This document shows, piece by piece, positions 22,432 to 29,819 of a stretch of DNA of 64,000 nt. The notes under the pieces were generated by a model, which was not told the DNA's origin, searched no databases, and saw only the letters and a list, made by a program, of their open reading frames with translations. Both the position numbers and the translations under genes were made by a program. The DNA is from Streptomyces katrae. GTDB lineage: Bacteria; Actinomycetota; Actinomycetes; Streptomycetales; Streptomycetaceae. Numbering within the stretch: position 1 is the stretch's first letter; every line of letters starts with the position of its first letter. Where the stretch lies: positions 62,001-126,000 of the forward strand of contig NZ_JNZY01000004.1 of assembly GCF_000717655.1 (NCBI RefSeq), in the 5' to 3' direction.

Positions 22432-24033
22432 ATGCTGCACCCCGCGAAGAAGCGCGGCCCCTTCACGAAGCGCGCCGCCGTCCTGCTCTCGATCGCCACC
22501 GCGACCGTGGCCGCCGTCGTCACGAGCCCGGCCGGCGCCGCGCCGACGGCCGCGGCACCGGCCCGCGCCGCCGCCGTACCCACCGCGCTGCGCTGGACCG
22601 GCTGTGCGACCCAGCGCTACCCCACGCTGCAGTGCGCCTCCCTCAAGGTCCCGCTGGACCACGAGCACCCCGCGGGCCGCCAGATCTCCCTGGCCCTGAC
22701 CCGGGTCCCGCACACCGCCGCCAAGTCCCAGGGCCCGCTGCTGGTCAACCCCGGCGGCCCCGGCGGCAGCGGCCGGGCCCTGGCCGGGTTCATCGCTTCC
22801 GCGCTGCCCAAGGACGTGGCCGCGCAGTACGACGTGATCGGCTTCGACCCCCGGGGCGTCGGCAAGAGCGAGCCCACCCTCGACTGCGGGCCCGGCCACT
22901 TCACCCCCGTACGCCCGGACTCCGTCCCGCGCGACCTGCAGACCGAGCGGGCCAACCTGGAGCGGGTGAAGTCCTTCGCCGAGTCCTGCCAGACCAAGCA
23001 CGCGGACGTGCTCCCGTACATCGGCACCGTCTCGGCCGCCCGCGACATCGAGGTGCTGCGCACCGCCCTCGCCGCGGCGAAGGTCAGCTACTTCGGCTAC
23101 TCGTACGGGACCTACCTGGGCGCGGTGTACGCCAAACTCCACCCGGACCGGGTGCACCGCCTCGTCCTGGACTCCGTGGTCGACCCGGGCGGGGTCTGGT
23201 ACGAGGACAACCTCGCGCAGGACCAGGCCTTCGACGCCCGCCACAAGGCCTTCCTGGCCTGGGTGGCCCAGTACGACGAGAAGTACAAGCTCGGCAGCGA
23301 CCCGGCGGGGGTCGAGGAGCGCTGGTACGCGATGCGGGACGCCCTGCGTACGACACCGGCGGGCGCCAAGGTGGGCCCGTCGGAGCTGGAGGACACCTTC
23401 ATGCCGGGTGGCTACTACAACGGCTACTGGCCGGTCCTCGCCGAGGCCTTCTCGGCGTACGCGGTGGCCGGGGACCCGAAGCCGCTGGTGGCGGCGTACG
23501 AGCGGTTCGGGGCGGTGGAGCCGTCCGCGGGCAACAGCTACAGCGTGTACACGGCGGTGCAGTGCCGCGACTCGGCCTGGCCGAAGAACTGGAACCAGTG
23601 GCGCACGGACATGTGGCGCACGCATGCGAAGGCGCCGTTCATGACATGGAACAACGCCTGGTACAACGCCCCGTGCGCGTTCTGGCAGACGGAGCCCCTG
23701 GTGGCACCGGACGTGACCAACGCCGACCTCCCGCCGGCCTTGCTCCTCCAGGCGACGGACGACGCGGCGACCCCGTTCGGGGGCGCGCTGAGCATGAAGG
23801 GGAAGCTGAAGGGCTCGGCGCTGGTGGTCGAGGAGGGCGGCGGCAACCACGGGGTCGCGCTCAGCGGCAACAAGTGCCTGGACGAGAAGGTGGCGGCATA
23901 CCTGCGGACGGGCGGGGTCGCGGACGCGACCTGCCCCGCCCAGCCGGCCCCGAAGCCGACCGCGGCCACCCGCGCGGTGCCCCCGTCGGCGGGCGGCACG
24001 GCGCTGCACGGCCTGCTGGGTTTCCGCGGCTAG
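22432..24033 (+). CDS. Secreted alpha/beta hydrolase of the tripeptidyl aminopeptidase (TAP) family
   Basis: 533 residues. Residues 1-39 are a Sec-type signal peptide: basic KKRGPFTKRA, a hydrophobic stretch AAVLLSIATATVAAVV and an AGA cleavage region. The mature enzyme has LVNPGGPGGSGRAL (oxyanion loop), YDVIGFDPRGVGKSEP, SYFGYSYGTYLGAVYA (nucleophile Ser), LLQATDDAATPF (Asp) and GGGNHGVAL (His). The cap between about 200 and 400 and the C-terminal TAP-like domain match Streptomyces TAP/SlpD/SlpE peptidases, which remove tripeptides from extracellular proteins. No lipobox is seen, so it should be secreted. Start ATG 22432 follows GGGAGG. A Pro/Ala tail ends the protein. Specificity is inferred from the family. 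Confidence 0.88.
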   Translation: MLHPAKKRGPFTKRAAVLLSIATATVAAVVTSPAGAAPTAAAPARAAAVPTALRWTGCATQRYPTLQCASLKVPLDHEHPAGRQISLALTRVPHTAAKSQGPLLVNPGGPGGSGRALAGFIASALPKDVAAQYDVIGFDPRGVGKSEPTLDCGPGHFTPVRPDSVPRDLQTERANLERVKSFAESCQTKHADVLPYIGTVSAARDIEVLRTALAAAKVSYFGYSYGTYLGAVYAKLHPDRVHRLVLDSVVDPGGVWYEDNLAQDQAFDARHKAFLAWVAQYDEKYKLGSDPAGVEERWYAMRDALRTTPAGAKVGPSELEDTFMPGGYYNGYWPVLAEAFSAYAVAGDPKPLVAAYERFGAVEPSAGNSYSVYTAVQCRDSAWPKNWNQWRTDMWRTHAKAPFMTWNNAWYNAPCAFWQTEPLVAPDVTNADLPPALLLQATDDAATPFGGALSMKGKLKGSALVVEEGGGNHGVALSGNKCLDEKVAAYLRTGGVADATCPAQPAPKPTAATRAVPPSAGGTALHGLLGFRG

Positions 24034-24211
24034 GGGCGGCATACGGGCCCGGCCGGGCCGCGGGCCGGGCGGGTCGCGGGCCGGCCGGGTCCGCCGGGCA
24101 CCAGGGCGCCGATTCGCCCGAGTTGGTCATGAATCAACGCCATTCGCCCCGGGTCCGCCCGGCCCGTCCGCGACGCCGAGGTGAACGGGGACGGACCGGC
24201 CGGGTATGAGC

Positions 24212-24217
24212 TAGGGT
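24212..24217 (+). promoter_or_regulatory. -10 element, near-leaderless promoter (acyltransferase gene)
   Basis: TAGGGT is followed by seven bases and then GTG at 24225, so transcription is predicted to begin at or one base before the start codon. No Shine-Dalgarno sequence stands between them. Confidence 0.55.
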
Positions 24218-24224
24218 CCCTGCG

Positions 24225-25634
24225 GTGAAGCAGCACATACCCCTCCTCGCCCGGCGGAAGGCCACCCAGGCCCCGGCCGCCACCGGTGCGCGGCTCGGCT
24301 GGCTCGACGCGCTGCGCGGCTTCGCCGCCCTGGTCGTGGCCATGCACCACTTCGACGTGCTGCGGATGCTGCCGTTCGGCGGGCTGATCCGGCGGAACTT
24401 CGACCTCGGTGTGTTCGGGGTCATGCTCTTCTTCATCGTCAGCGGCTACATCATCCCGGCCTCGCTGGAGCGCCGGGGCGACGTCCGGGCCTTCTGGATC
24501 GGCCGGATCTTCCGGATCTACCCGGCCCTCATCGTCGCCCTGGCGGCCTCGATCGTGATGCTGCCGGCCGCAGACGGCTCGACCTCGCTGCTGCGCACCG
24601 GTGACGACCCGGCCTCACTGGTCGCGAACGGCATGATGCTGCAGGACCTGCTCGGCGTCCGCAACGGCATGAACGTCACCTGGACGCTCTGCTACGAGAT
24701 GGTCTTCTACTTCCTCGTCACCATGCTGTTCACCCGCGGCCTGCACCGGCACAGCGGCGTGATCGCGGTGGCCTTCGCCGGTGCCGCGCTGGCGATCGGC
24801 ACGGCCCTGGCCCCGCAGCTGCTGCTGACGGAGCTCGGCTCGGTCCGGCTGCTCCTGCTGATCGTCACCCCGGTCTTCCTCCTGGGCCTCTGGGGTGTGC
24901 TCAGCGGCAACCGGCAGCTGACCGGGGCGGGCGCGCTGCTGCTCGGGGGGCTAGGCCTGGTGCTGCTCACTGTGAACAGCCGGGCGGTGACGTTCGAGAC
25001 CCTGCTGATCCCCGCAACGATGTTCGCCGGCACCGCGGTCTACCGGGCGCAGCACGGCCAGCTCCGCCGGGCCCCGGCCCTGATCGCCTGCGGGTTCGTG
25101 GTCGCCGCGGGCGTGCTCGCCGGATGGCTGTACAACCGGAACGGGATCCAGGAGCACACCTGGACCTCGGGCTGGAAGGCCTTCTCGCTCTCGTACCTGG
25201 CGGCCTGGGTCCTGTTCGGCCTCGGCTTCCTCCTGCGAAGCCGGCGCTTCCCGAGGGTGCTGACCTGGCTGGGCGCGATCAGCTTCTCGCTGTACCTGCT
25301 GCACTTCCCGCTGCTGCGTACCCTCGGGCCGCTGCTCGGGGTTCCCCCGATGCCCTCGTCGACGCTCGGGAAGTTCGCCTGGACGGGGATCTTCCTCGCC
25401 GTGCTGCTGGCCGCGAGCCATCTGATGTACCGCCTGGTGGAACTGCCGGCGCAGCGCCTCGGCCGGCGGGTCCAGCAGGCGGCGGAGCGACGCCGGCCGT
25501 CCGCGCCGGCCACCCCGGCGGCGCCCGCCACGGCCCCGGCCGGGCCCGAGGTGATCCTGGTGCCCCGGCAGCCGGACCGCGCGGGCCCCGAGGCCGCCGT
25601 CCGCGCACACGGCGAACCGTCCTCAGCCCGCTGA
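24225..25634 (+). CDS. Acyltransferase family 3 (OafA/YrhL-type) membrane protein
   Basis: 469 residues, GTG start. WLDALRGFAALVVAMHHFDVL carries the family's R-x(10)-H motif at its start; FGVMLFFIVSGYIIPASLERR and FWIGRIFRIYPALIVAL follow in the usual order. About ten hydrophobic segments span 20-410, and the last 60 residues are an Ala/Pro-rich cytoplasmic tail. Such enzymes transfer acetyl or other acyl groups from the cytoplasm to sugars, antibiotics or cell-wall polymers outside. The acceptor is unknown and no polysaccharide genes are adjacent. A second member of the family is at 56654-57838. Transcription looks leaderless. Confidence 0.87.
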   Translation: MKQHIPLLARRKATQAPAATGARLGWLDALRGFAALVVAMHHFDVLRMLPFGGLIRRNFDLGVFGVMLFFIVSGYIIPASLERRGDVRAFWIGRIFRIYPALIVALAASIVMLPAADGSTSLLRTGDDPASLVANGMMLQDLLGVRNGMNVTWTLCYEMVFYFLVTMLFTRGLHRHSGVIAVAFAGAALAIGTALAPQLLLTELGSVRLLLLIVTPVFLLGLWGVLSGNRQLTGAGALLLGGLGLVLLTVNSRAVTFETLLIPATMFAGTAVYRAQHGQLRRAPALIACGFVVAAGVLAGWLYNRNGIQEHTWTSGWKAFSLSYLAAWVLFGLGFLLRSRRFPRVLTWLGAISFSLYLLHFPLLRTLGPLLGVPPMPSSTLGKFAWTGIFLAVLLAASHLMYRLVELPAQRLGRRVQQAAERRRPSAPATPAAPATAPAGPEVILVPRQPDRAGPEAAVRAHGEPSSAR

Positions 25635-25655
25635 CCCGGCCGGCGGCCGGGCCGG

Positions 25656-26207
25656 TCAGCCGAGCATGCGCAGCGCGGCCGTCGCCGCCACGGCGAGGCG
25701 CGGATGGGACTGGGCCCGGGTCAGCACCTCGCGGGACCGGGGGTCGGCGAGGGCGCCGAGCCCCTCGACACAGGCCAGGGCCACCCGCCAGTAGGGGTCG
25801 TGCGGGGACAGCAGCCGGGCCAGGGTGGCCATCAAGACGGGCGCCGACTCGGGGGCGCGCAGCGCCGTGAGCAGCCGTACGGGCTGGAGGGCGTAGGCCG
25901 TGCGCAGGGTGTTGGTGGCGAGTGCGGCCGCCGCGCGGGCGGTGCGCGGGTCCCCCAGTACGGCGAGGGCCTCGGCGGCGGCCGCGCAGCGTGGCGGGTC
26001 CCGGTGGTTGAGGAGCAGCACCAGCGGCTCGAAGGCCCGCCGGTCCCCGGCCAGGCCGAGGCGGTAGGCAGCCAGCTCGCGGGCCCACAGGGGCAGCCCG
26101 GCGGAGGTCAGGGAGGCCGCCAGCGCGTCGGGGTCCGCCGCGAGCAGTTCCTCGTACGGAGGCGACTGCCCGGATTCCGTTCGCAGGCGCTCCAGCACGT
26201 CGTTCAC
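25656..26207 (-). CDS. HEAT-repeat-like protein
   Basis: 183 residues from GTG 26207. After MNDVLERLRTESGQSPPYEELLAADP the sequence is a series of paired helices: WARELAAYRLGLAGDRRAFEPLVLLLNHRDPPRCAAAAEALAVLGDPRTARAAAA, then a third and fourth pair ending DPRSREVLTRAQSHPRLAVAATAALRMLG. The DPR/DRR turns are typical of HEAT or PBS-lyase-like repeats, which form protein-binding superhelices. Some databases mislabel such proteins adenylosuccinate lyase; no catalytic lyase motif is present. It is convergent with the acyltransferase gene (21 bases between stops) and has a textbook leaderless promoter. Confidence 0.8.
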   Translation of the reverse strand: MNDVLERLRTESGQSPPYEELLAADPDALAASLTSAGLPLWARELAAYRLGLAGDRRAFEPLVLLLNHRDPPRCAAAAEALAVLGDPRTARAAAALATNTLRTAYALQPVRLLTALRAPESAPVLMATLARLLSPHDPYWRVALACVEGLGALADPRSREVLTRAQSHPRLAVAATAALRMLG

Positions 26208-26213
26208 CAGGCC

Positions 26214-26219
26214 ACCCTA
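26214..26219 (-). promoter_or_regulatory. -10 element of a leaderless promoter (HEAT-repeat gene)
   Basis: Read on the minus strand, TAGGGT is followed by exactly six bases (GGCCTG) and then the GTG start at 26207. There is no room for a ribosome-binding site. Confidence 0.6.
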
Positions 26220-26619
26220 GGGCGGCGGGGGCGCCGCCGCGGCGGCTTTCCGGAGATGGGTGATCGATGATCGATGATCGGTACATTTGGGCGGTACAGG
26301 TCACATCTCCGCGCTCTGGCGCGCCAGTTACCGGCGGGTTACGCTCCTTTCAACGTACGAGGCCGGCCTGGTGACGCAGCCGCCCCGTACCAGTCGGTTC
26401 AGTACCCCCAGTTCGGTACTTCAGGCACCTCGGGCATTCCGGGCACAGCACCTACCTCGTGCACCCCGGTCGCCTCCAGTGCTTCTCGTGTACGGCGTGG
26501 CCCCGGGACAGGGTCCGCCGCTCCCTGCGCCCCGCGCTTCCTCGGGGCCGGGATCCCTGCCGCGCGTCGTGCGCCGCGCGCCGCCCTCAGTCGTCACCCT
26601 CTTCCACTGGAGTCCCGCG
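26220..26619 (+). other. 400-bp intergenic leader before the 3-hydroxyacyl-CoA dehydrogenase gene
   Basis: The left end has a GC-rich dyad, then a short tandem of TGATCGA units (26261-26279). The AT-richest part, 26280-26355, is the likely promoter zone and includes the dyad described separately at 26327-26342. From about 26360 to 26600 the sequence is C-rich with repeated CAGT/GGTAC-like words and no gene-like coding signal; if transcribed from the promoter zone it would give a leader of more than 200 bases. I see no known riboswitch fold. Confidence 0.5.
26327..26342. promoter_or_regulatory. Imperfect palindrome GTTACC-GGCG-GGTTAC, candidate operator
   Basis: Two six-base arms with one mismatch flank GGCG. 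From general recollection, TTACC-N4-GGTAA-like dyads occur upstream of fatty-acid oxidation genes in actinobacteria and bind TetR-family acyl-CoA sensors. Its place in front of an acyl-CoA dehydrogenase-type gene makes such a role plausible, but the match is not exact. Confidence 0.35.
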
Positions 26620-28422
26620 ATGGACCTTCCGTCCACGTCCAGTCAGTCCCCCCTCCAGACCATCGCCGTCGTCGGCCTCGGCACGATGGGCACCGGCATC
26701 GCCGAGGTCCTGGCCCGGGCCGGCCGCGAGGTCATCGGCATCGACGTCAGCGACACCGCCACCCGCCGGGCCACCGCCTCCCTCGCGGCGGCCACGGCCC
26801 GTTCGGTGACCCGTGAGCGCATCACCGAGCAGGAGCGGGAGGGCGTGCTGGCCCGTTTCCGCACCTTCACCGAGCTGACCGCCGCGGCCGACGCCGATCT
26901 CGTCATCGAGGTCGTCCCGGAGGACTACGCGCTCAAGCAGCGCCTCTTCCGCGAGCTCGACGCGATCGTCCGGCCCGACACGATCCTGGCGACCGGCACC
27001 AACGCCCTGTCGGTGACCCGGCTCGCGGCCGAGTCGCAGCGTCCCGAGCGCGTCCTCGGTCTGCACTTCTTCAACCCGGCGCCGGCGATGAAGCTGGTCG
27101 AGGTCGTCTCCAGCGTCCTCACCGCCCCGACGGCCGTCGAGGCGGTCACCGTGCTGGCCCGCGAGCTCGGCAAGGAGCCCGTCTCGGTCGGCGACCGCCC
27201 CGGCTTCGTCGCGGACGGCCTGCTCTTCGGCTACCTCAACCAGGCCGCCGCGATGTACGAGTCGAAGTACGCCTCCCGCGAGGACATCGATGCGGCGATG
27301 CGGCTCGGCTGCGGCCTGCCCATGGGCCCGCTCGCGCTGCTCGACCTGATCGGCGTGGACACCGCCCGGACCGTCCTGGAGGCCATGTACTCCTCCTCCG
27401 GCGACCGGCTGCACGCCCCGGCCCCGATCCTGGGCCACCTCGCCGAGGCCGGTCTGACCGGGCAGAAGTCCGGGCGCGGGTTCTACACGTACGAGGAGCC
27501 GGGCAGCTCCACGATCGTCCGCGACGCGCAGACCCCGCTGGACGGGGCCCGGCTCGGCGAGGGGCGTCCCGTCAGCTCGGTCGGCGTGGCCGGCTCCGGC
27601 ACCATGGCGAGCGGTATCGCGCAGGTCTTCGCGCAGGCCGGCTTCGCGGTGGTGCTCGCCGCCCGCAGCCAGGAGAAGGCGGACGCCGCGAAGGCCGCGA
27701 TCGGCAAGTCCTTGGGCCGTGCGGTGTCCAAGGGCCGGCTGACCGAGGAGGGCGCCGCGCAGACGCTGGCCCTGATCACCCCGGCGGGCTCGCTGGACGC
27801 GTTCGCCGACGTGGACCTGGCCGTCGAGGCCGTCGCGGAGGACCTGGCGGTCAAGCAGGAGCTGTTCGCAGCCCTGGACAAGGTGTGCAAGCCGGGCGCG
27901 GTGCTGGCCACCACCACCTCCTCGCTGCCGGTGATCGCGGTCGCCCGCGTGACCTCGCGTCCGCAGGACGTGATCGGCATGCACTTCTTCAACCCGGCGC
28001 CGGCGATGAAGCTGGTCGAGGTGGTCCGGACCGTCCTGACCTCGGACGACGTGCACGCAACGGTCCGCGAGATCTGCACGAAGGTGCGCAAGCACCCGGT
28101 GGACTGCGGGGACCGGGCCGGCTTCATCGTGAACGCGCTGCTGTTCCCGTACCTGAACAACGCCGTGAAGATGGTCGAGCAGCACTACGCCAGCCTCGAC
28201 GACATCGACGCCGCCATGAAGCTGGGCGGCGGCTACCCGATGGGGCCGTTCGAGCTCCTCGACGTCGTCGGCCTGGACGTCTCGCTCGCGATCGAGAAGG
28301 TCCTGCACAAGGAGTTCCGCGACCCGGGACTGGCCCCGTCCCCGCTGCTGGAGCACCTGGTGGCGGCGGGCTGCCTGGGCCGGAAGACCGGCCGCGGATT
28401 CCGTGAGTACGCCCGCCGGTAA
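26620..28422 (+). CDS. 3-hydroxyacyl-CoA dehydrogenase, two tandem modules (3-hydroxybutyryl-CoA dehydrogenase type)
   Basis: 600 residues made of two similar halves, each an NAD-binding domain plus a C-terminal 3HCDH domain. Module 1: VVGLGTMGTGIAEVLARAG (GxGxxG), LGLHFFNPAPAMKLVEVV (catalytic His), RPGFVADGLLFGYLNQA. Module 2 (from about 318): VAGSGTMASGIAQVFAQAG, IGMHFFNPAPAMKLVEVV, RAGFIVNALLFPYLNNA. It oxidises (S)-3-hydroxyacyl-CoA or runs in reverse to make it from acetoacetyl-CoA; with crotonase this would feed crotonyl-CoA to Ccr. ATG 26620 follows TGGAG. The upstream open frame (from 26287) is not coding-like. In module 1 the segment RPGFVADGLLFGYL has VADG where module 2 has VNAL, and the family Asn is lost, so the halves may differ in activity. 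Confidence 0.88.
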   Translation: MDLPSTSSQSPLQTIAVVGLGTMGTGIAEVLARAGREVIGIDVSDTATRRATASLAAATARSVTRERITEQEREGVLARFRTFTELTAAADADLVIEVVPEDYALKQRLFRELDAIVRPDTILATGTNALSVTRLAAESQRPERVLGLHFFNPAPAMKLVEVVSSVLTAPTAVEAVTVLARELGKEPVSVGDRPGFVADGLLFGYLNQAAAMYESKYASREDIDAAMRLGCGLPMGPLALLDLIGVDTARTVLEAMYSSSGDRLHAPAPILGHLAEAGLTGQKSGRGFYTYEEPGSSTIVRDAQTPLDGARLGEGRPVSSVGVAGSGTMASGIAQVFAQAGFAVVLAARSQEKADAAKAAIGKSLGRAVSKGRLTEEGAAQTLALITPAGSLDAFADVDLAVEAVAEDLAVKQELFAALDKVCKPGAVLATTTSSLPVIAVARVTSRPQDVIGMHFFNPAPAMKLVEVVRTVLTSDDVHATVREICTKVRKHPVDCGDRAGFIVNALLFPYLNNAVKMVEQHYASLDDIDAAMKLGGGYPMGPFELLDVVGLDVSLAIEKVLHKEFRDPGLAPSPLLEHLVAAGCLGRKTGRGFREYARR

Positions 28423-28585
28423 GCAGCGCCCTGGCCAGGTGCCCCAAGAGCCGGATGCGTGGGGAGGGCTGCTCGGGTCTGCCGGACCCTCACGGCAGGC
28501 CGTACCTTCCGAGCCCAGTGCGGGCTCTCCCCCGCATCCATCCCTGTCCCACCCCCCTCAGGCGCGCTCCCCTGCGCAAATGAAG

Positions 28586-28591
28586 TACTTT
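28586..28591 (+). promoter_or_regulatory. -10 element of a leaderless promoter (TetR regulator)
   Basis: TACTTT (TAnnnT) is followed by six bases and ATG at 28598. This favours the MSQPAK start over the in-frame ATG at 28580, which would overlap the -10 element. Confidence 0.6.
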
Positions 28592-28597
28592 CGATCC

Positions 28598-29419
28598 ATG
28601 TCCCAGCCCGCCAAGACCTCGCCCCGCGCCGCCACGGCCTCCGACAGCCCGGAGAGCACGGCCGGCACCAAGGCGGCCGCGCAGCGGCTCAAGATGCGCC
28701 GTGAGCTCGCCGCCGCCGCGATGGAGCTGTTCGCGACCAAGGGGTACGAGGCGACGACGGTCGACGAGATCGCCGCGACCGCGGGGGTGGCGCGCCGGAC
28801 CTTCTTCCGGCACTTCCGGTCCAAGGAAGAGGCGATCTTCCCGGACCACGACGACACCCTGACCAGGGCCGAGGCGGTACTGGACGTGGCCCCGGCGCAC
28901 GAGCACCCGCTCGACACGGTGTGCCGCGGGATCAAGGAAGTCATGAAGATGTACGCCGCCTCGCCGGCGGTGTCGGTGGAGCGCTACCGGCTGACCCGCG
29001 AGGTGCCGGCGCTGCGGGAGCGGGAGATCGCCTCGGTGGCCCGCTACGAGCGGCTCTTCACCCGCTACCTGCTGGCCCACTTCGACGAGACCGACCACCA
29101 CGACGGGAACGACGACCCGCTGCTGGCCGAGGTGGCCGCCTCGGCGGTCGTCACGGCCCACAACCACGTGCTGCGGCGCTGGCTGCGGGCCGGCGGCCAG
29201 GGAGACGTGGAGGCGCAGCTGGACCACGCCTTCTCGATCGTGAGGAAGACCTTCGGCACGGGGATCGGCGCGGGCCGGACCCTGAGCACGACGCCGGCTC
29301 CGGCCGCGCCGGCGGAGGTCCGTACGCAGGGCGAGGTGCTGGTGGCGGTGGCCCGTACGGACGCCCCGCTCGACGAGGTCATGCGGACCATCGAGGAAGC
29401 ACTGAGAAACAAGCAGTAG
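28598..29419 (+). CDS. TetR family transcriptional regulator
   Basis: 273 residues. After a Ser/Thr/Ala-rich N-terminal 30 residues, the DNA-binding domain is standard: AAQRLKMRRELAAAAMELFATKGYEATTVDEIAATAGVARRTFFRHFRSKEEAIF. The rest is an all-helical ligand domain. The last 45 residues (GAGRTLSTTPAPAAP then EVLVAVARTDAPLDEVMRTIEEALRNKQ) form an extra linker and helix. It sits between the hydroxyacyl-CoA dehydrogenase and the ccr operon, all on the same strand, and is separated from ccr by a terminator. Control of these genes in response to an acyl-CoA is a reasonable inference; the duplicated dyad in the ccr promoter is a candidate target. The frame runs upstream to 28403 but the leaderless start is preferred. 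Confidence 0.87.
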   Translation: MSQPAKTSPRAATASDSPESTAGTKAAAQRLKMRRELAAAAMELFATKGYEATTVDEIAATAGVARRTFFRHFRSKEEAIFPDHDDTLTRAEAVLDVAPAHEHPLDTVCRGIKEVMKMYAASPAVSVERYRLTREVPALREREIASVARYERLFTRYLLAHFDETDHHDGNDDPLLAEVAASAVVTAHNHVLRRWLRAGGQGDVEAQLDHAFSIVRKTFGTGIGAGRTLSTTPAPAAPAEVRTQGEVLVAVARTDAPLDEVMRTIEEALRNKQ

Positions 29420-29432
29420 TCACACACATCAC

Positions 29433-29470
29433 AGCGGCCGCTCCCGTCCCGGGGGCGGCCGCTTTTGTTT
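29433..29470 (+). terminator. Intrinsic terminator after the TetR gene
   Basis: AGCGGCCGCTCCC (29433-29445) can pair with GGGGGCGGCCGCT (29451-29463), giving a stem of about 12 bp around a short loop, followed directly by TTTTGTTT. This is a classic rho-independent terminator 14 bases after the regulator stop, isolating it from the ccr operon. Confidence 0.85.
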
Positions 29471-29819
29471 GTCCGACTTGCCCCTACTCATCGGTAACTC
29501 TGATCGATCATCGCTCATCTGCGCAGGTCAATAGGCAAATGAGAGAAAGTTTTGGCACGCGGTGCCTTGCTGAGTGACACGGGGTGCCATACGTTGAATC
29601 TCGTCCGGATGTCCCCGCGGTCCACGCCCACTCGGCACGAACCGCGCCCCGGATGCCTGCGTCACCAGGCACCGCACGCCTCACCACGGGCGTCGCCAGC
29701 ACCACAGCTCCGCCGGACCGACGGCATCCCGCAGTACCGCAGCACCCCAACACCACCCGTACCACGCACCTGCGTATCCCTCAGCGCACCCTCATCAGCG
29801 CTTCGCCGGAGGCAACACC
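29471..29819 (+). other. ccr upstream region and leader (349 bp)
   Basis: After the terminator comes an AT-richer stretch with an imperfect inverted repeat CTCATCTGC (29514-29522) and GCAAATGAG (29535-29543), then the ccr promoter (29554-29595). If transcription starts near 29602, the leader to the GTG at 29820 is about 218 bases; it is C- and A-rich with scattered CACC words, poor in secondary structure, and ends in the ribosome-binding site GGAGG (29808-29812). I see no gene in it. Confidence 0.55.
29554..29595 (+). promoter_or_regulatory. ccr promoter with two copies of a 13-bp palindrome
   Basis: TTGCTG (29567-29572), 17 bases, TACGTT (29590-29595) forms a well-spaced sigma-70-type promoter. 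GGCACgcgGTGCC (29554-29566) lies immediately upstream of the -35, and GACACgggGTGCC (29576-29588) fills the spacer; the two are 22 bp apart, two helical turns, so they can be bound cooperatively on one face. A regulator at the second site would exclude RNA polymerase. Confidence 0.7.

Noticed and set aside
26274..26816. Open frame starting in the TGATCGA tandem and running into the hydroxyacyl-CoA dehydrogenase gene
   Set aside because: Composition is not coding-like and it overlaps the dehydrogenase start in another frame.
29603..29819. Possible riboswitch in the long ccr leader, for example cobalamin-type because of the B12-dependent mutase
   Set aside because: No B12-box-like conserved core or stable multi-stem structure could be recognised by eye.
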